From positions 1 through 15,982 of the forward strand of contig JAICHN010000068.1 of assembly GCA_025924845.1 (NCBI GenBank): a stretch of 15,982 nucleotides of DNA, written 5' to 3'. This stretch comes from Chloroflexota bacterium (lineage in GTDB: Bacteria > Chloroflexota > UBA5177 > JANWHV01). The translations under genes and the position numbers were made by a program. This document shows positions 12,848-15,982 of this stretch, piece by piece. Positions within the stretch are counted from its first letter, which is position 1, and each line of letters opens with the position of its first letter. A model generated the notes under the pieces. That model was not told where the DNA came from. It saw only the letters and a list, made by a program, of their open reading frames with translations, and searched no databases.

Positions 12848-14992
12848 ATGAATTCGGGCCGATCAATTCTTCGTTGCATTATCCTCGTAGGCATGGCGGT
12901 TTTGCTGATCCTGCCCGAGGCGGGAAGCAATCGCAACGTCCTGGCCTCACCCGCCTCCGCGCGGATGCCCATCCTCTTGGCCGTGACACCGACGATCAGC
13001 CCAGCCACGGGACCGGCAGGCTCAAAAATCGTGCTGAGCGCGCCCGCCCACAGCTTCCCGGCCGGCGCCGAGGTCGTGGCAAACTTCCAGGATTCGTCCA
13101 AGAACTATGCCGGGATCCTGATTGGCCGCGGCGCCATCTCGCAGGACGGATCCCTCAATTTTCCCCTGCGCTTGCCTGATGAAGCGACCGCCGGCCCCGC
13201 CCTGGTCTTTATCACCGTGAACGGTTCCTCAAGCTCCACCACCTTCATGGTACAGCCGTCGATCGAACTGAGCGCCGTTACCGTGCCCTCGGGAGGCGCC
13301 GTGGTGGTGACGGGGAGCGGCTTCTCGGGAGTCGGCGCTGTGACGTTCTCGATCAACGGTCAGGACGCCGATGTGTTAACGCGGGATGTCGTGGAAGTGG
13401 ACGCCTTCGGTAGCTTCAGCGGTTTCGTATCCATTCCCGGCAACCTGCAAATCGGCACGGCGACCCTTTCGGCCACCGACGGCATCTACACGGCCACCAC
13501 GCAAATCGGGATCGGCCCTACCCTGGGTCCCGCCAGTACAGCCCCGGTGTTGGGCAGCAGCGTCGCCGCCGGCCCCACGCCCACGCCCGTGATCAGCGGC
13601 CCGTTGGGGTCGGGCTCCAATTCCTCCGCCGTCCCACCCGCCCCGGTCGGTACAACCTCCGCTTATTTTGCCGAGGGTTTTACCGGTCAAGCGGCGACGA
13701 ACGGGAAGGCAACCTACACCGAGTCGCTGGATTTTCTCAACGCGAATCCGGTCGAGGCCACGATCAGCATCACCTACGTAGTGCAGGGCGCTACCGCGCC
13801 CGTGGTGCTGCAACGGAGCATTCCGGCTGAGAGTGTCCTGCGTGAATCGGTAAATGACGACGTGGGGCCGGACAAGCAAGTATCAGCCGTCATCACCTCC
13901 CCCCAACAAGTGTTCGTTGGGCGGGTGATTGCTCGAGTCTCTGCTTCCGGCAAGCGGCTGGACAGCAGCGCCACGCAGCCCGTCGCCGCGCCGGTCCGCC
14001 AGAGGCTGTTTCCGGAGGGTTATACCGGCGCCACCTTCCAGGAGTATCTGACGGTGCTCAATCCTGGCGCCGGAGCCGCCACCGTGCGGGTAACCCTAGT
14101 TCCTCAGGGTGCCGCACCGGCTCATCCGAAAACCGTGACCGTCAAGGTGCCCGCCCTGAGCCGAAGCACGGTCAACGTCACGGGACTCAACGCGCGAAGC
14201 ACCGCCAAGTCCGTGGGGTTGATCGTCAATAGCAATCAGCCAATCGTGGCCGAACGAGTGCTCTACTTCGGCAGTGGCAGTGGCTCGGGTAAGTTCGGGT
14301 CCACGGTAAGCAGCGGCATGGGTTCACCGGCCGGCGTTATGGGAGTCGTGGCAGCGGGCGGCGCCGCCCAGAACTTCGTCACAATGCTCAATCCCGCCTC
14401 GTCCGGCAAACCGGTGGCAGTCACCGCAAGCGTTGCCGATGCGACCGGGCAGCCGGTAGGGACGCCGAAGACACTCCACATTGCCGCCGGTACGCGGCAA
14501 ACGTTCAGCGCGCCTCAAGCATCGGGTGCCACCGGCGGACCAACCAGCATCCTCCTCAACGCCTCGGGACCAATCGCCGCCGAGGCGGCCCAGTATTTTG
14601 GTGGGTCACCCAATGTCGGCAGCCATCCGGGCGTCGCCTATCTCGCTCAGGGCGCGGCGGCCCATACCGTCTACCTGGCCGATGTCTCGACCACGCTGGC
14701 CGACGAGACGCCAATCACCCGCACCGTGTATCTATACAATCCGAGCACGACGCCGATTACGGTCAACGCCTTCTATTTGGGGACGAGCGGCTCATCGTCG
14801 GCGTTGACCTATACCGTACCGCCGAGCGGCATTACTACCGTGGACGTGAATGGGGACGCGGGACTCCCCGCCGGCCCGCTTGGCGCCATATTCACGGTGA
14901 ACACGTCAAGCGGCTCCTTGTTGGCGTCTTCGCTGGGCCTCACGGCGGATGGCCGATCGGCTACCGAGAGCGCGGGTATTCCGGGATCTTGA
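12848..14992 (+). CDS. Second large secreted protein, paralogue of the preceding gene with two Ig/IPT-like modules
   Basis: This 714-residue protein starts at ATG12848, 11 bases after AAGGAG. A signal peptide (hydrophobic about 8-23, cleavage near ASA at 36-38) leads to two Ig/IPT-like modules (about 45-135 and 138-222), a Pro/Thr linker (about 223-270) and C-terminal repeats from 272 (AYFAEGFTGQAATNG), 388 (PEGYTG), 508 and 608. Block by block these match the upstream protein, including EYLTxLNP, PIVAERVxYF, FGSTVS and NASGPIxAEAAQY with a GGSPN that follows. The only cysteine is in the signal peptide. No sortase motif or C-terminal membrane anchor is seen. It arose by tandem duplication with gain or loss of two N-terminal modules. 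The function is unknown; a surface or matrix role is inferred. Confidence 0.82.
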   Translation: MNSGRSILRCIILVGMAVLLILPEAGSNRNVLASPASARMPILLAVTPTISPATGPAGSKIVLSAPAHSFPAGAEVVANFQDSSKNYAGILIGRGAISQDGSLNFPLRLPDEATAGPALVFITVNGSSSSTTFMVQPSIELSAVTVPSGGAVVVTGSGFSGVGAVTFSINGQDADVLTRDVVEVDAFGSFSGFVSIPGNLQIGTATLSATDGIYTATTQIGIGPTLGPASTAPVLGSSVAAGPTPTPVISGPLGSGSNSSAVPPAPVGTTSAYFAEGFTGQAATNGKATYTESLDFLNANPVEATISITYVVQGATAPVVLQRSIPAESVLRESVNDDVGPDKQVSAVITSPQQVFVGRVIARVSASGKRLDSSATQPVAAPVRQRLFPEGYTGATFQEYLTVLNPGAGAATVRVTLVPQGAAPAHPKTVTVKVPALSRSTVNVTGLNARSTAKSVGLIVNSNQPIVAERVLYFGSGSGSGKFGSTVSSGMGSPAGVMGVVAAGGAAQNFVTMLNPASSGKPVAVTASVADATGQPVGTPKTLHIAAGTRQTFSAPQASGATGGPTSILLNASGPIAAEAAQYFGGSPNVGSHPGVAYLAQGAAAHTVYLADVSTTLADETPITRTVYLYNPSTTPITVNAFYLGTSGSSSALTYTVPPSGITTVDVNGDAGLPAGPLGAIFTVNTSSGSLLASSLGLTADGRSATESAGIPGS

Positions 14993-15001
14993 ATACTATG
15001 A

Positions 15002-15241
15002 CACCCCCCTGGCTCAGCCGATGTCACGATTCGTCCGAGCGGCGCATCGGGCACTTCACGGCACCGTACCCGTGAGGCCGAGCGTGCCGCGCTCAGTGCG
15101 GCAGGGCTGCTGGCCGCGCCGATTCCAGCTCCCGAGGGAGCGGTACTCCTCAGCGAGGAGGAGATCGCGCGAATCGGTGTGCTTCCCGAAGGTGCGCGAC
15201 CCTCGGAGGCACTGGTGGCTGAGGACCGTGGAGATTGGTGA
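15002..15241 (+). pseudogene. Antitoxin remnant (Phd/VapB type), N-terminus missing
   Basis: The frame ending at TGA 15239-15241 has no usable start codon before it closes at an upstream TGA at 14999. Its second half reads EAERAALSAAGLLAAP, then LSEEEIARIGVLPEG and ends SEALVAEDRGDW, which resembles the toxin-binding C-terminal tail of Phd/VapB-type antitoxins. The N-terminal DNA-binding/dimerisation part is absent. The stop overlaps the start of the toxin remnant, as in intact pairs. Confidence 0.55.
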
Positions 15242-15414
15242 GTGCTCTCTTCGTCGACACCGGCGCGCTTGCCAAGCGCTACCTGGATGAGGCTGGATCG
15301 CCTTGGATGCGAAGCTTGCTCGCACCGACAGCGGGCAACGTGGTGGTTATCTCAGCTCTGACACAGGTTGAGATGGCCTTGCTCTTGCCCCTCGCGTACG
15401 CGAGGGCAGGCTAA
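15238..15414 (+). pseudogene. Truncated VapC-like PIN-domain toxin
   Basis: A GTG at 15238 opens a 58-residue frame: VSALFVDTGALAKRYLDEAGS, then NVVVISALTQVEMA, then a stop. This is the N-terminal half of a PIN-domain ribonuclease, with the first catalytic Asp (VDTGAL) and the conserved Glu (TQVEMA). The second half, with the remaining acidic residues, is gone. The frame ends inside an 18-bp palindrome one base before the hisIE stop codon, so the truncation point lies at the boundary with hisIE. Non-functional. Confidence 0.7.
15389..15406. repeat. 18-bp perfect palindrome at the hisIE 3' end
   Basis: CCCTCGCGTACGCGAGGG reads the same on both strands and lies about ten bases past the hisIE stop. 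As RNA it could fold into a strong hairpin and end hisIE transcription, but neither strand shows a T-run after it. Confidence 0.5.
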
Positions 15415-15415
15415 C

Positions 15416-15982
15416 CTATCCCCGGTGACGGCGCGGCCCGCCCTCGCGTTCGGCGAGGACGGCGCCCACGTCGTCGAGGGTGAGGCCGCGTGCCGCGAGG
15501 AGGACGAGGCTGTGGTAGAAGAGGTCGGCTACCTCGCCCGCCAGGTCGGCGGTTGAATGGTTCTTGGCGGCGATGATCGTCTCCGCCGCTTCCTCGCCGA
15601 TCTTCCGCCCAATCCGGTCCACTCCCCTGTCCAGTAAGTGGTTGGTGTAGGAGCCCGGTTCGGGCGAGTCCTTGCGGCCCGCGATGATCGCCGCCAAATG
15701 GTCGAGCACCGCGCCGCCGCTCGGTGCGGGCACTGGATGGGCGCCCGCGGCCTCGATGGAGGCGGTGAAGCAGGAGCGAGCGCCGGTGTGGCAGGTTGGT
15801 CCGGCGGGAAGGGCGCGGACGAGTAGGGCATCGCCGTCGCAATCGGCCAGCACTTCGACCAGGCGTAGGTAATTGCCTGAAGTCTCTCCTTTGTGCCACA
15901 GGGCGGATCGACTGCGGCTCCAGAACCACACGTCACCGCTCTCGATGGTCCGGGCCAGGGCTTCGGCGTTCATGAAGCCAAG
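15416..15982 (-). CDS. hisIE: Bifunctional phosphoribosyl-AMP cyclohydrolase / phosphoribosyl-ATP pyrophosphatase (5' end outside the window)
   Basis: Two fused histidine-biosynthesis enzymes are read in one frame. The HisI part begins at the window edge with LGFMNAEAL, which corresponds to an internal LMLGYMNxEAL segment of HisI. The Met at 15973 is therefore not the start, and the gene continues beyond the window. HisI residues are visible in [23 protein letters not shown] and CHTGARSCF (zinc and magnesium ligands). After a short linker the HisE part shows [30 protein letters not shown] and [14 protein letters not shown]. Together they hydrolyse PR-ATP to PR-AMP and open its ring (steps 2 and 3 of histidine synthesis). 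It is convergent with the toxin remnant. Confidence 0.93.
   Translation of the reverse strand, partial: LGFMNAEALARTIESGDVWFWSRSRSALWHKGETSGNYLRLVEVLADCDGDALLVRALPAGPTCHTGARSCFTASIEAAGAHPVPAPSGGAVLDHLAAIIAGRKDSPEPGSYTNHLLDRGVDRIGRKIGEEAAETIIAAKNHSTADLAGEVADLFYHSLVLLAARGLTLDDVGAVLAEREGGPRRHRG

Noticed and set aside
15411..15973. Taking the Met at 15973 as the hisIE start
   Set aside because: The codons before it read L-G-F, matching the internal LMLGYMN segment of HisI, so the true start lies outside the window.

Overview
The window is GC-rich bacterial DNA, most likely from a Chloroflexota lineage. This is an inference from three things: the order of the housekeeping genes, the presence of DUF177, L32 and Asp23-type genes in one run, and secreted proteins of the 'FAEGYTG' repeat type that I associate with Chloroflexota and Actinomycetota. 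There is no rRNA or tRNA to confirm it.

Left part (1-7220, all minus strand). The window opens inside a phospholipase D-like lipoprotein gene. Upstream of it lies a tight housekeeping run, in transcription order: rsmD, coaD, a small coiled-coil protein, DUF177/YceD, rpmF (L32), fabD, accC, an Asp23/Gls24-family protein, nusB, acpP and a CPBP-family membrane protease. Several junctions overlap by one to four bases (rsmD/coaD, rpmF/fabD, accC/asp23, asp23/nusB), so translation is probably coupled. The run ties fatty-acid synthesis (malonyl transfer, biotin carboxylation, acyl carrier), CoA synthesis, rRNA modification, ribosome supply and antitermination together. It lacks the plsX, fabH and fabG genes often found between rpmF and acpP.

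Middle part (7251-9300). A divergent promoter drives a membrane-anchored alpha/beta-hydrolase-fold protein whose catalytic triad looks degenerate. It is followed by a DUF6924 protein that may be read from a leaderless message. A VOC (glyoxalase-fold) protein lies convergent to these.

Right part (9300-15000). The main point of interest is a gene-free stretch that looks like a stand-alone structured RNA of about 425 nt. It has an extended -10 promoter, a long-range stem pairing its two ends, a series of hairpins several of which carry GNRA loops, and a 13-bp UUCG-capped terminator. I cannot match it to RNase P RNA, tmRNA, SRP RNA, 6S RNA or a riboswitch class. Downstream are two tandem paralogous genes for large secreted, cysteine-free proteins. 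Each has N-terminal Ig/IPT-like modules, a Pro/Thr linker and C-terminal repeats. They differ in the number of N-terminal modules, and a terminator separates them.

Right edge (15000-15982). A broken VapBC-like toxin-antitoxin pair (antitoxin lacking its N-terminus, toxin lacking its C-terminal half) abuts the 3' end of hisIE. The hisIE gene is convergent and runs off the window at its 5' end.
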